Source: Pachypanchax playfairii (taxonomy: Eukaryota > Chordata > Actinopteri > Cyprinodontiformes > Aplocheilidae). Taken from it: DNA of 64,000 nucleotides. Below are positions 14,201-26,974 of this stretch, piece after piece. Under the pieces are notes generated by a model. The model was not told the origin of the DNA. It worked only from the letters and a program-made list of their open reading frames with translations, and did no database searches. Each line of letters begins with the position of its first letter. Position 1 is the first letter of the stretch. The DNA lies in assembly GCA_006937955.1 (NCBI GenBank), contig SSNP01000014.1:312634-376633 (forward strand), read 5' to 3'. A program made the position numbers and the translations under genes.

Positions 14201-14858
14201 AAAGAAGATCAAGGCAATCAGAAAGTGATGTACATTTACTTTTACGCTCAGCTTGAAGGATTTTAGATGTTTCTCTTTGCTGTTTTAGTTTTACTTTCCA
14301 GTCTGTCTGAACAACTTAGGCTACATTTCCTCTTGTATCCACATACTGTATGGTTTGCCACAATCTAATGACATTTATACTATTTAACAATAATATCTAA
14401 AATCCTTTCTCTGAGCTCCTCGGGCAGCTCTGATCTCTGTTTTCTCCATGTTCAGTGTGGTGCACACAACAATGCCGAACTACACAAGAGCAAGTTGATT
14501 ACTTTTAAACAGGCTGAACAGCTGATAAAAAGCCTGCAGGCACTAATTACAGGTCACACCTTAGACTGCACCTATAGCGTAAAATATTTTACTTAGGGGT
14601 ATCATCATTTTTGTCCAGGCAAATTCATAACAAATGTCTAATTTGCATTTTAAATGTTTAATTATTCTTTGTTTTGCCATCCATTGTGGGCTGTTAACAA
14701 AAGGGTGACCACAGTTTTATCCACTTCTGCACAAATATTGTTTCTTTTATGGACATTCTTCCTCCAACCTGGGGTATTTTTCTTAACAAGACATTTCATA
14801 TTGAGAGCAAAAAGTTCCAAATGTTAGACATTGTATTGACAACTTGTCTTGTCCTCAG
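11260..14858 (+). other. astn2: astn2 intron
   Basis: Phase-2 intron bounded by GTAAGAAA and TTGTCCTCAG. The flanking exons join as ...FCG-CVQEY..., matching the uninterrupted protein, so no exon is missing. Apart from a retroelement-like tail at 13861-14007 and short C- and pyrimidine-rich runs near the left edge I see no other structure. Confidence 0.85.
13861..14007 (+). repeat. retroelement 3'-tail-like sequence
   Basis: A T-rich run leads into CAGCACTTTGGTCTGTGTC, then TTTAAATGTGCTTTATAAAT, then AAATTGATGAT and a short GAT repeat. Many fish LINE/SINE 3' ends have this order: 'gcactttgg', 'aaatgtgctttataaataaa', then a simple repeat. No coding part adjoins it, so it is probably a 5'-truncated insertion. 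The family is not assigned. Confidence 0.5.
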
Positions 14859-15047
14859 GTGTGTGCAGGAGTACAAGCTGGCAGGGGACGGGCGCTCCTG
14901 CCTTCTGCAGTCAGAGAACTGTGAGGGACCAAAGTGCCCGAGGCAGGATGTCCACTTCAATGACACACTGTTTGGAGAGATGCTGCATGGATATAACAAC
15001 AAAACACAGCAAGTCAACTTGGGACAGATATTTCAAATGACCTTCCG
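14859..15047 (+). CDS. astn2: astrotactin-2 internal exon (end of EGF-like module into MACPF region)
   Basis: 189 bp, entered in phase 2 after GTCCTCAG and left in phase 2 at CCG|GTAATT. The first base completes the Gly codon of the preceding exon. The product reads CVQEYKLAGDGRSC (EGF closing strand), CEGPKCPRQDVHFNDTLFG, then EMLHGYNNKTQQVNLGQIF and QMTFR. NDT and NKT are possible N-glycosylation sites. The last third leads into the MACPF domain. The exon is followed by the largest intron in the window (25 kb). Confidence 0.92.
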
Positions 15048-16720
15048 GTAATTAAAGTACACACATGACACTAACACAAACACCTTCCTGTGTCCAAACC
15101 TTTTGGTCTGTACTGTATAATTAAAAAAATAAATATTATTTAATTCTAAATTATATTTTATTGTGTAAATATATAGTATTATACTAATTTGGAGAATGCG
15201 GACATCGGCCAAGCAGCTCATTTGTTCCATAATGTGATTTACACATTAAAATCTGAATTTATTTTATAAACACTATTGGACTCCTGAACTGTAAAAACAA
15301 CATTTGGAATGACTTTGATACATTTATTATTTCAAAAGTTATTTATGAAAAATTATATTTCCAAAATAGAGATTTTCTAGATCAATCCAAAATTCTGAAC
15401 ATTTAGTCCTTGCAATTCCCAACCCGTCCTACAGATTTAATTTATAGCATTTATAAATGTTTACATTAATGCTGTTAACAGTCCGACAAATAAATAAAGT
15501 AACTAATGTCAACAAAAACATGACTTCTTTGACAGAAGTAACTATAGATGTAATCACTGGGAAATAGCCCCTTGTCACTTGTAGTACTTCGATCCAGCAC
15601 TAGAGGGCAGAAGATATGTATATTGGTTTGTTTTGGAGGAAGGTACTAATCCTACCAAAGATGTAGAGGTTAGAAAGATATGATACATTTACCAAGTTTT
15701 ATTTATTTATTTAGTATCACATTTAGACAGTTTCAAGTCTCTCTCAAGAGCTGTTTCTTCTCATCCAACCATTTTTTTCTTTCCTGCGTCTCATATAATA
15801 TCAAGAGGGAAGTGTCATTAATCTGATAACCTTGGTGGAGCAGCTCTCAGAATGTGTTTTTAGGGTGAGCTGTTGGGTTGCTGCATCCCAGCTTGGACAG
15901 ATATATAAGTGGTGTGTTTGAGTATTTGTAGGAGATAGACAGTGTAAAGGATAGAAGAGAGAGAGACAGAGAGAGAGAGATGGCTGAGCGAGGATTGAGA
16001 CGTATCCCGTGGCAATTCTCTTGAAACTGGCAGCCTCCTGAAAATCTGGCTCACTCTGATAAGTCACATGCTGTCTGTGATGAAAAGCATTATGCAGGAA
16101 GATAATGAGGGTCTATGGATGCATGAGTACAATACTCACAGACAACATGCTCGACCTATATCTCACATTGGCTGTCTGTGTTTTTCTTTTTTTTTTTTTA
16201 TTTAGTCCATACTTTCTGTTTTGTTTCTGTATTACACAAAGTTACACAAATCCACATAGTTTTATCTGTTTTACCATATGGTGTACAAAAATTATAATTC
16301 TAATAAATAAAAACTTGATCTGTTTGTTTCAGGTCTTCAGAGTTATGACATGATAATATGAATTTCTATAGTACTTTAAAAAAAGTTTTTCTAATACTTA
16401 CTGACAGTCAGTGATCATTACATTTTTTCTTCTAATCTGAAACTATTTTGAGAGTGATTTAAATCTAGAAGAATTTTGTTCAGTAAATCACCGATTTAGA
16501 GTAAATTATAAAAATGTGATTTTTAGGGATATTTAGATGCAGAAAGATAAAAGGGGAATACTTTGACATTAGTTTGATTTTAAGCCATCCTCTTAGTATG
16601 GGAACACAAAAATGTGTGCATTTTGCCATCGTTTGGCTGTTGGATTTATCCTTTTTTGTGATCTTAAAATACAGACAATCTGTAATTTTATGGTTACAAT
16701 CTTGGTTACAGCCAGTGGCC

Positions 16721-17262
16721 TTAAAGAGGCAATTTCACATCAATGTAATTACTTTGTGGTTATTTCTTAAGTATTAACCTGTAACAGACATTTCAATCTG
16801 TCTGTGTCAAAATTTGGCTGGGTCCGTCAGGCTTCGGGCAGCAGCTCGTTCATATTCATTATTCGAATTTGCTGGACTCTGATTGGCTAACAAACTAGCC
16901 TATGGGGGCAAGGTATACTGTTTCCTGCCCCGCTGCACATGGCAACATCAGACGTCTGATGTTGCCATGTGCCATGTTCCTGTTTGCTACGTCTTATGCT
17001 ACAGCTTTTAGCTAGCAGCATGCTAGGTGTGGTTTCAACTGCAGGAGCTGATTAATACTAACGAACAAAGGAGTTGTGACGAAACAAATACAGGCAGTTC
17101 CAACTCGGGTTTTATCGCCACCTGCGTAGTTTGAGAGATTAAAACTGAAAGAGAAGTTGTTGACCTGTTTTCACACCCACTATGAAGGTAAGAACACCTG
17201 TGGAGCTAAAATATTCAACAGAAACCTCAGAAAAAACGTTTTTAATGGAAGGGCCTCTTTAA
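16721..17262. mobile_element. TTAA-flanked non-autonomous DNA transposon (Kolobok/T2-like MITE)
   Basis: The left end reads TTAA-AGAGGC and the right end GCCTCT-TTAA, so a TTAA target duplication encloses short inverted termini. The unit including both TTAA copies is 542 bp and has no transposase. TTAA duplication with termini starting AGRGG fits T2/Kolobok MITEs; a piggyBac derivative is the alternative. It holds a 38-bp perfect palindrome at 16935-16972. The interior is visibly less AT-rich than flanking intron. Confidence 0.7.
16935..16972. repeat. 38-bp perfect palindrome inside the TTAA element
   Basis: The left arm GCACATGGCAACATCAGAC is followed, with no spacer, by its exact reverse complement; the centre is GAC|GTC. 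All 19 positions pair and pairing stops at T16934/C16973. It could extrude as a cruciform, or fold as an RNA hairpin in the astn2 pre-mRNA. Confidence 0.95.
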
Positions 17263-18961
17263 AGTTTCCATTTACGGCATGCATGCCATAAATGTTGGAA
17301 AAATCTTACTGTAATTAACTGAGGAAAGGATGGGATGCTCCCTCCCAGTCTTTTCTTCAAGTGGAGGAGTTCAGGTAACTTGATGTTTTGTTTATAAGTG
17401 ATGGAAAGATGGAACTAGATGGAGATCCCAGAAACTAGTTGCTGTAAAGAGCTTCTCTGTTGTGGTTTCTGGGCTCAGTCTTAAATATAAGGATAGGAGT
17501 TTGTTTATCTGGGCGGAGCTTAAACTAGGGTCACTGCTCCTTCTCATCAAAATGAGTCAAGTGAAATGTTTCAGGTCTTCTTAGAATGCTTCCTGATCAC
17601 CTCCCTTTAGTGGTTTCAGAATACTTCCCACAAGGAGGAGACGCTACATCTACTTATTATAGCCAAGTGTTCTGTGAGTTTTTCTTGAAACCGATTGTGT
17701 TAGAATGTTTGGTGCGGTGTGTTGCAATAACGAATCCAGTGACAATTTTCTGACATTTTTGCAGGCCTTGTGTGTGAAGCCCTTTGTGCCACTGTTAATG
17801 TCACTGTCATGTAAGAGGCATGAAGCTGATCCACCCAAAAGTAAACAGAAGGATCTACGCTGCCTCAGGATTCAAATCCTCCTCATTTACACATATTCCG
17901 ATGACGCTTCTATAAATATATTTAAGTTTCATTCATTTGGAATTGAACACACTTTGTGATTGAGTTTGAAGTTGCCCTTGAAGTTATTTTTGGGAAGCCG
18001 GAAATGATTAACTACCTGCTGGTGAGCTTTGAGCTGCAGCCTGTATTTGGCAGGAAAATTATTTTTGAAATATGACTGATAAACATGCAGAACGTGTCTG
18101 TCAGAATTACATCCACCTCTGAATTCTAAGCACTGAATTTAGAATATCTTCAGAATTAAATGCAAATGAATCTATTTTGTACAGTCGGAATATGTTTTCT
18201 ATAATATTCAAAGCTTTCAGTTATCCAGACAGCATAAAAAATAAGGACTTATGCTTTGTTTTTACAGTTTACGGGAATTGGGTTTTTTTTGGTGAGATAA
18301 AAGCCACTGATAGTTTTACAGTTTTATTTTCACTGCGCTTAAAAAAAGAAGACAGCTGTCTGGTAGTATTAGAAAGGCCACTATCAAACAGAATAATAAT
18401 TTAGTCTCTTGAGTGGAAGCTTCAGCCTGAAGAATGTGTAATAATAAAGTCAAACAAAGACAAAAACAACAAAACTATTGTTTGAAGAAACTTTTTAATT
18501 TAAGTATTTCTAGAAAAGTAAAAAGAAGAAGCCGGTATGGATTTTTTTTTAAAACTGCAGTGCAGTACAACTAATAAAAAGAAAACAACAAAAAAACATT
18601 ATAGGGGCATAATTTTATTATATGGCTGCTTTGTTGCCACTAGAGCAAAAGCTCAACATGTATGAAATTCACTATAATGTAGAAAGAAAAAAAAAAGAAA
18701 TAATATAGACACTAAAATGTTATCGATAAAATGTTGTTGAGTGGAAAAAAGGTTTATTTGAAAGTGATAGTTTTTTTAAAAGGATTATAATCTCAATCAC
18801 AATTAATCTGGGATTATATTAATTCAATAAATTAATTATTTTGATCCAGACTTGTTGCATTCTTACCAAAATCTTATTGAGAACCTATAGTCTAAGGTCG
18901 GGATCTGCCTGCAGTAATTATTTTGTTCAAATGATTCATTTGTCTTCTTTGTAAGAAAATA

Positions 18962-19343
18962 CAGTTGTGCCATTAAGTTTATACACCCTGATGGATTTTT
19001 TCTCCTCAAAGAATCTGATTGAAAACAACTTTTTTTCCACTCATGAAAAGTGATGTTGTGGAGCCAAAAAGATGTTTACACTGTTCAAATCACTATAACA
19101 ATAGGAAATACCAGAATGACCCAGTTGAAAAGTTTACACACCCCAGTATCTATTTGTGTATTACTCCCTTTAAAATTAATGACAGTTTGGAGTCTTTTGT
19201 GGTAGTTGTGGAGAAGGTTCTGTATATAATCTGATGGTGAAGCAGCTCTTTCTTCTTGGCCTCCAGTTCTTGTAAATTCATGGGCCGTCTGTCATGAACA
19301 GACCACCACAGTGGTTCAGTGTGCTAATTTATTAGCACAACTG
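18962..19343. mobile_element. internally deleted Tc1/mariner-like element
   Basis: The ends CAGTTGTGC... and ...GCACAACTG are exact 9-bp inverted repeats, each flanked by TA (18960-18961 and 19344-19345), the Tc1/mariner target duplication. The left end continues into 'aagtttatacaccctg', a typical fish Tc1 terminal sequence, and a related AGTTTACACACCCC motif recurs at about 19131. At 382 bp there is no room for a transposase and none is recognisable. Confidence 0.8.
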
Positions 19344-19373
19344 TATGTCTGACCACATTATTCTATAAGGTAA

Positions 19374-20049
19374 TGGTGCGTTCACACCGGCCCAACCATC
19401 AACTTCATAAGCGGCAAATTTACATGTAAAGTCTATGGTGGACGGGCGTCAGACAGACGTCAACGGCTCTGCGTCGCTTTGTGAGCGTTATGAGCGGCAA
19501 CTTTTCAAGCTTTTCTAGCGTTTCAGGCGTTGACGCTTGAAAAGCTAGAAAAGCTCAAAGTTCAGCTAGCTGAACTTTTGACGTTGATAACGCTCTTGAA
19601 GCGGCATGTCAACCAATCAGAGCGTCTCATCGTAGTGACGTAAGATGTCACAGCACGTAGCCGGAAAGAAGCGGGATCAGCCAAAATCGAAGATAAATTA
19701 ACCTCATCCAAACGTAGCTCCTGGAGCAAATGGTTAAACTCACCAAACTCCGAACGCATCTGAAGAATGGGGTGTATCCACAAACAGCGCTGATGCACCT
19801 GACGTCGATGTTGTCTAGATCTATGAAGTAAATAAATCCAAGCCACTGTCTCAATATGATCCGCAATAGCTCCGAACATCCGATAACAAAGGAAGCCCCG
19901 CCTTCACGCTCTTTTTCGGTCAGGCTTTACGAGCTTTAACGCCTATGCGCTCTGACTGGCAGGCGTTATGAGCTTCAACTTCAAACGTCTAATTTGGAGC
20001 GTTATCAGCGTTGCTTGACGTTGACAAAGTAGACGGTGTGAATGCACCA
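19374..20049 (-). mobile_element. PIF/Harbinger-type DNA transposon relic
   Basis: The inverted ends are 16 bp with one mismatch: TGGTGCGTTCACACCG at the left, and the complement of TGGTGCATTCACACCG at the right. Both are flanked by TAA (19371-19373 and 20050-20052). A 3-bp TWA duplication is the Harbinger hallmark. The minus-strand frame at 19562-19879 contains LWIHPILQMRSEFGEFNHLL and QELRLDE, resembling the N-terminal part of HARBI1-like nucleases. The catalytic DDE core is absent, so the 676-bp copy is non-autonomous. A nested set of inverted repeats lies at 19502-19575. Confidence 0.78.
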
Positions 20050-23000
20050 TAAATGCTGAACTAGCCACTCAGTTATTAACTTGGATGAGAACAGGATCAG
20101 GGAAAAAATAAACAGTAAAAACAGCTTCATTGTTTTTTGTTTGTTTGTTTTCTTGTTCTTAGGGCACAATGTAAGAAGGAATATGTGTAGAACAGGCGGG
20201 GCAAATCACATCCTCACAAAAAACTTCTTATTTAATTTTATTTTGAAATCTGTTTTTGAAATTTTCAATTCGACTTATTAAAACTGAGTTTGTGTGTGAA
20301 CTGAAACGGAAAAGGCAGCATAAAAGAAGTAGAAACACATCAGAAACAGAAATCACAAGGATGTAAGTCACTACAGCTGAACCGTTCATTCATTAGACAT
20401 GCTAATTTAGTGGAAGGATAATTATATGTGGTTCATTATTGTAGTGTTTGTTTAAATGCCAGCCATGTTTTCTAACATTAACAAGGGTATTATAAATGCA
20501 TACAAGTTTTTAAGCACTTGTTTTTATGCATAAGGCTTATTAATGAGTTGAATTTGTCTCCAATAGGAATGCAAAGCTCGCCACTACAAAATGCAGAGGT
20601 TTTCATACAATTAGCATGTTTTTTTGTCACTGAAAATATTTTGATTAGTTTAATTAAAATGTAAGTTTGCCAATAATTCATGCCCAAACTAGATAAATAA
20701 ATAACTGTCTGAATAAGAATTCATCACTGGCACAAAAAATAAGCTTCTTCATGCATTAAAGAGATTTGAAACATTTAGCAGAGCAAAGAAAAGAAAAGGC
20801 TGTTAAAACTTGCATTGCTTTCGACATCTGATGTGACTTTGTATCAGTGTGCACCAAAGGACCACATGTCAAGAAGTTTGATGCTTTGAAGCGTTGATAA
20901 GAATAAAGAGCTGTAGTGGGAATTGTTATCTTTGATCACCTCAAGAGCTGCAAGCTAAACGAGCCCGATCTCCATCTTCTGACAGGTTTTTTTTTTTTTG
21001 TTTTTTTTTGTTTTAAATGATTGACATGTCTACAGTCTAATATGGGGGCAAAAAACTAAAGGCCTGGTGTTTTCTAATGGTTCACAAGGCTTACCAGTTG
21101 GGAACTGCCTCTGATACACTGACAGGGCACAGTTTGACAGATTAAAAGAAAGGCACGGTTTAGAGATTTTAACCACGGGGAGAGAGACAGACTTGATCCA
21201 TTTGCCCTTAAGCAGTAGGGAGCACAGTGGGTCCTTTGCCTCCAGACTGCAGGTCTGCACGCCAGGTCAAATCAAACTCAGGGAAGCAGAGAGATTTGCA
21301 CTCAAGCCAGGACCCTGGTGGGCTTAAACAAACGCCAGGTTTAAACTCACTAAGCACTCAGGCAGCACTGAAACACTCGGGACAATAAGAAAATACATAT
21401 TTAAATTTTAGCTAAAATAATAGACGATGAGTTGAAGATCAACTTGACTGTTTCCTGATTTTTCGCATGTGATTGACCTTATGATATCCATGAAAGATTC
21501 AATCTTTTTACAATCTGGAGGTAATTACTTTAAATATATTCACTGAAATCTATGTGTACGTTCATTAAATCTAAGATTATTTAATCAAAAAGGCACGATT
21601 TTCATCTATACATCACATGACCAGCCTCATCTCTCCATCATCCTCACCCCTGCTTAAAAAAAAAAAAAAATGGCCATTCACTGTGATAATTTATCCCTAT
21701 AAGAAATTCGAGTGCACGTCGTGTGCTGAGAGACTTTGGTAATTTACAGAGAACCTCATGTTCTCCTCCTCATCATCTCCACCTTCACTTTTATTACACC
21801 TTTTACAAGTTTGCACCTGCGCCTGGAAGCTTGAAACATTTCCATGCTAATTGTGAGATGCACTCTCAGGCGCACTTGCTTATTCCCCGCAGTTAAAGCC
21901 ACACATGGCTGATTGCATTCAGATGACGTGCAAAAGCTCTTCCTGTCTGATGTGCATAGATGGATTAAAAAAGCAACGAACGTTTCAAACTTGGTACAAA
22001 AATCCTGATAATAAACACTGATGTGTTGTTATAAAAGGAAGAAAATAAATATTGCTGTATGGTAGTTTTTAAATAAGGGGAAACTTTGATTACTATTAAA
22101 CTTAATCAGAATTATTTTAGCCATATTTTTTATTCCTCATTCTAAAGTCCAACCTGACAAGCTAAGCACACATGAGTATAATGCTTGACTCCCAGTGCCG
22201 CTAATTAAACACGTGTATTACGGCATGTCTTCTCACTTAAGTCCTTACTCCGTTTCTCAAATCCACTGTGTCATTTGTCAGAAGAACAAAAGCTTTGTCT
22301 TCTGAAACACTTGCTCCCATAAGATTCCACTTCACACTCCACGTATTTATAGCCACATTTAACGCTTTTTTTATGCTCATTTTTCTGCACTTTTCCCTAC
22401 AACATCTTTGATATGCAGATGTGGCTCCTATTCCACGGCCCTCAACCACTTCTGTCTTTTTTTTTTTTCCTCCTTCTTGCCTCAACAGTATACTAATTCC
22501 CACTCACACGGCACTTCATTCCCCTGCATCAGCAGCTCAAAGGGAAATTTTAAAAGATTGAGATGAATTACATTATTTGAGCCACAGCCTCACGGGTGCT
22601 GTTTTACTCAGAAATACTTGTGATTTATGAGCGTTTTGCATGCGTCATATTTTAAATTGATCTCACCTCGTGCAGCCTGTTGAAACTGCCAGAGGAAAGT
22701 TGCAAATTACTTTTACGAAATTACTAACCCCGTGCAAGTGTTTGTTTGATAGTGGATGTTACGGCTCAGAAAATGCTCATTATGGTGGCGTGTTGCAAAA
22801 ACGCTGATATTAAATACGTACCAGCATCTCTAAGCAAATTAGAAGCAGAATTTGTTTGTTTGTTATTTACAGTGAAAAATGTTCAGTTTAGTCTTTGTGT
22901 TCTTGTAGGTGCAGTAATCACACTTTGGAAACAGGAGGAAGTGATAAAAAAAAACAATAAGTGTGTGAAGGATATGGGGACAAAGTGACAAGTTGTCTAT

Positions 23001-24239
23001 TAGACTATGTGCATGTACATTATATTATTTATTTATTTATTGCTGTCAAATGCATCACTTTACCTCTCTGATTTAATTTGAACACAGTTGCAGTCAGTCC
23101 CAGAAGAGAGGAAGAGCAGTTATTGATACACGTCCACTAAACAATTTGAGGTTAGAACATATAATTTATCTAAAGTCAACCATATTTTTTTTGTAATTAT
23201 CCATTGTGATTTTTGGATCTGATCCAGACCAGTTTGACCCTAAAAAACACAGTCCAGTTGTGAGAGAACGCAAACGAAGGCAGTAAATGGCACAACCAGC
23301 TAACGAACAGCTGCAGCTCTTATCGTCTTTATCACACAGTTCACACACTCACCTTTTCATTTGAGCAATCACCACATGATCAGAGCTGATAGGGAGTCTG
23401 CTGAATACAACTGAGCAATCAACTGAATGCAGAACCCCATGACACGCAGACATGCAGGGGTTTGGGTATCTGTGTTCAAAAAGTCTCTTACTGTGTGTAG
23501 CTGCACAAGCAAAACAAGGTTTTCAAAGGGATGAAGTAGTACAGACATTAACTTTGTCTTTTGTTATCATTTCATTTTTGTTTGCTCATTATGTTTTTTG
23601 TTTTTCTGGCTCAAAATTACATTGAGGGGTCGTCAATAAAACCTAAATGTTAATTATATACCAAGAGCACGAGAGAAAGTTTAACATTAAACATTATAAA
23701 AAGTTTTTTTACATCAATTTCAAATAAAGTATGTCAGAAATGATGTTACTTTATGTTTCTCATAATTTCTGAGGATTTTTTAAATTTCATTAGTGAGATA
23801 TGATGCCACTTTTTTTTCTTGCAGCTGTTTCCAGATGTTCTTATCATCCTTAGCTCCCCCTGTTGGTTGCAGCCGGTCTGGATGCTGCAATGTCTTTATG
23901 GCAACCTTTTTTTGTCAGTATTTATTTGTTTTGTTGGAAGGTTCAGCTCTGCCCTGGGCAAAGTTTATTTCTGGTGAATTTTAATCTAGTCTTTATTATA
24001 TAGTTGACTAGCTCACCAAATGGAAGTCCCATTTTTGTGTTGAGACCAGACCATTTGGTCCGATCAGGCTATGAATATACGGAGTATGTATGTTTGTATG
24101 AATGTGTGGATAGGTGACAATCTGATAGACCTGCATGGTTGTTACCAATTGATCCTGGAGACTTATTAGAAAATTAAAGAAAACCCTTGGGCACTCAGCA
24201 GACAAAAAAATAGAGTACAAAGAAAACTTGGCCTAAGGG

Positions 24240-24460
24240 AGTGTTAAACCTTCCAACAAGACAATGATTTGAAGTACACAGCCAAAGGGGTCAAAAACTG
24301 CTAACAGGAGGGCCATTCAACATTCTGCAGAGCCTGACCTGAATCCCATCAGCTATCTCTGAGCAGAACTAAAGAGTAAACTGACAGTGAAGCTCTTAAG
24401 CCCTAATGATGAGATTGTTGCAAAAGTCAAATCTAATCAAGCTCCACTGGGTCAAAAAAT
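24240..24460 (+). pseudogene. Tc1/mariner transposase fragment
   Basis: One frame reads QQDNDLKYTAKGVKN, close to the 'QDNDPKHTxKxxxxW' motif around the second catalytic Asp of Tc1 transposases. A shifted frame then carries a degenerate 'SPDLNPI..LW.ELK' motif (nucleotides CCTGACCTGAATCCCATCAG) ending near the third catalytic residue. Stops and a frameshift interrupt it. No terminal repeats were found, so it is a scrap of an older copy. Confidence 0.7.
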
Positions 24461-26974
24461 AAGCAATTAAGTTAATAAGTAAGTAAACTTTTAGGTAATT
24501 GACTAGTGAGTGAGCAAGTAAGTTAATTGGTTAGTAATTCTTGCGCAAAAAGATGTTGCTAAAACTCATCAAGGGTTAACTTGTTAAAAATGTGTCATTA
24601 AACCCATGTATATAGAACTTTGGATTTATTTAACTCATTAGCTTTGAAGTAATGTTGCATTTTTTTGGAAAACATTATTTCTCCTTAACATTTAGACTGA
24701 ACTGTATATTCCTGCTCGAAGGTTTTAAACTACCCCATATTACTTCACATTTAACTTCTAAAGAGAAAGATTTTCCTGTCATTTTTATAAAATGGTCCTG
24801 ACCAGGAGTATTGTAAAACTTTTTGAAGGTTATACAATGTGTTTCTTGTTTAGGCTGCTCCTTATTTCATTATCAATCCATTTTTCAAAAGAAAATATAG
24901 CACAAATGGTGTTGGTGTTTACACACTGCTGACTAATTAGATTTAAAGTTTATCTATTGTTTTTTCTTTTACAGACAACCTTTGTTATAAAGTGAGGTTA
25001 AAGCATCTGAGGTATGTGAGAATCCACCAGGAAGAAACAGCATTTGGAAATATGATGTTATGAGAAGTAGGGACTAATATCCAGCGAACTGTGAGACTAA
25101 TTAAGCTCTTGTTTACACCCTCTTACACTCTGTATCTGAGTAAAGAAAACCAACATGCAGTTGGTAATGTACACAAGTTGTGCTGCACTTTAAACTTAAA
25201 TGGGTGAGTCTGTCTGGAGGTGGTTGGAATTCAGCTAGGTGCACATGCAGTCTGTATTGTCAGGCTACATTCTAGATCCCTTCCATAGATTTTAAGGCCC
25301 TTTTTACACGGGATTAGAACCCAGCTAAAACATCAGCCATCACTTGGATGGTACTTGCAGGGTCTTAACATGCACCGAAGTTTTCAGGTGCATGTTAAGA
25401 AGGAAACGAGCTCCACATTACCAGTGATACACCACAATAGGTTCATGATAGTTTTGGGTGTATGGAAATCTTCTGTAGTGAGGATGTGATGGTGTAACAT
25501 GGTGGCATCATATGATACTGGGTGGAGCATGGTGGTGTAATTATGATTAGCATGCACCAACGTGACTTGGTCACTGAAAATATGAAACAGGACTGGCTTC
25601 ATACCCAGACTATGACCTCATCATGTAGCATCTTGCTAGCATGATGTGATCCTCTAGCTGCACCCTGATACTTTTCAAGAGAGTCCTACAAATGTGGAGT
25701 CCACTGTGTTCATGGTTGTATATTGTAGATCTTCGTGTGAATGAGCTTGGACACACAGAGCATGGACACTAATTGGACACCAAAGAGCCCTAATCATACC
25801 CCACCAATTATCATCAAACCCTTATGAACTTCTTCATTTTGACATCCAGCACTTGGGCACAGAGCACCCTTCATGGGAAAAGAGGAAAACAGGAAAAACC
25901 TATTTGGGAAGTACGTAGAGCGAAGCCACATCATGAAATGGGTTTTGGGTTGTCATCCTGTGTGATTTGGGCTCCAAGGAAATGCTTTGGACAATTTAAT
26001 CCATTTAAAATTAAACATAAACTGAATCTAAAAGCAGAATTATAGAAATAACTATTGAGCTTAAAAATAAAAATATGAATGTGCAATGTGAGCACGTTTG
26101 AGAGATTACAGAAGCTTCACCAACGTCTGTGATCGTATGTGTTTACATCTGTGAGAGGACATGCTTGTTCATGTTGCACACGCACACTAGTGCAATCGTT
26201 CTTGAGACGCCTACTCTTTGCTCAATAACTCACACGGCAAGGCACGACCCAGTAGACCCTGTGGCCTGATAATCAGCTAATGTCAGAGAGGCTTATAGCC
26301 GACTACCTGCTGTTCAAGTGGAGAAGGGGGGGCCGGAGGGGTGCAGTGGTGGGAGTCAGAGAGTAGAGAAGAGGAATGGTACAGGCAGCGATAAGTGCAA
26401 AGAAAAAGAATTAATAGGAAAATAAATGAAAGGAGAAAAACACTAAATCAAAAGAGCAAAGCTAAGCAAAAGTTAGGCAGTGAGACACAAGGAGGGAGTA
26501 ATTGTGAGAGAAATCCAAAGAAGTAAAACAGATAGCAGCAGTGCAGCAAATGAGTTTTTTGAAGCATGCAAGACTTTGAGAAAACAGTCCGACATATGTA
26601 GACACTTGCTGAACTGAGAGGAAGAAAGAGGAGTGGGTATCAAATGAAACAAAGTGCAGCCCCCTTTGTCAACCTGCAGTCATGTGTTCACATGCGTTTT
26701 CTGTAGACAAATGAAAAAGAATTCAGAAGAGACTCACAGTATTGGTTGATTTAGTCTAAGGAGGCCCTATAGAAAGGTGTTTTAACTTCCTTTTGCCATA
26801 AAAAATTCATCTTCACTGCATTTCATATATAGTAAATTAAGAGACGTGAGTCCTTGGAGCTGCCTACCATTCCATGTTGTTTTTCATGTGTAAGGTTTCT
26901 TTTATTCAAGATGTTTGCTTTATATCAGTCATGGTATTTTCCTCGTCATGTCATCACGTCATGTCATGTCATGG

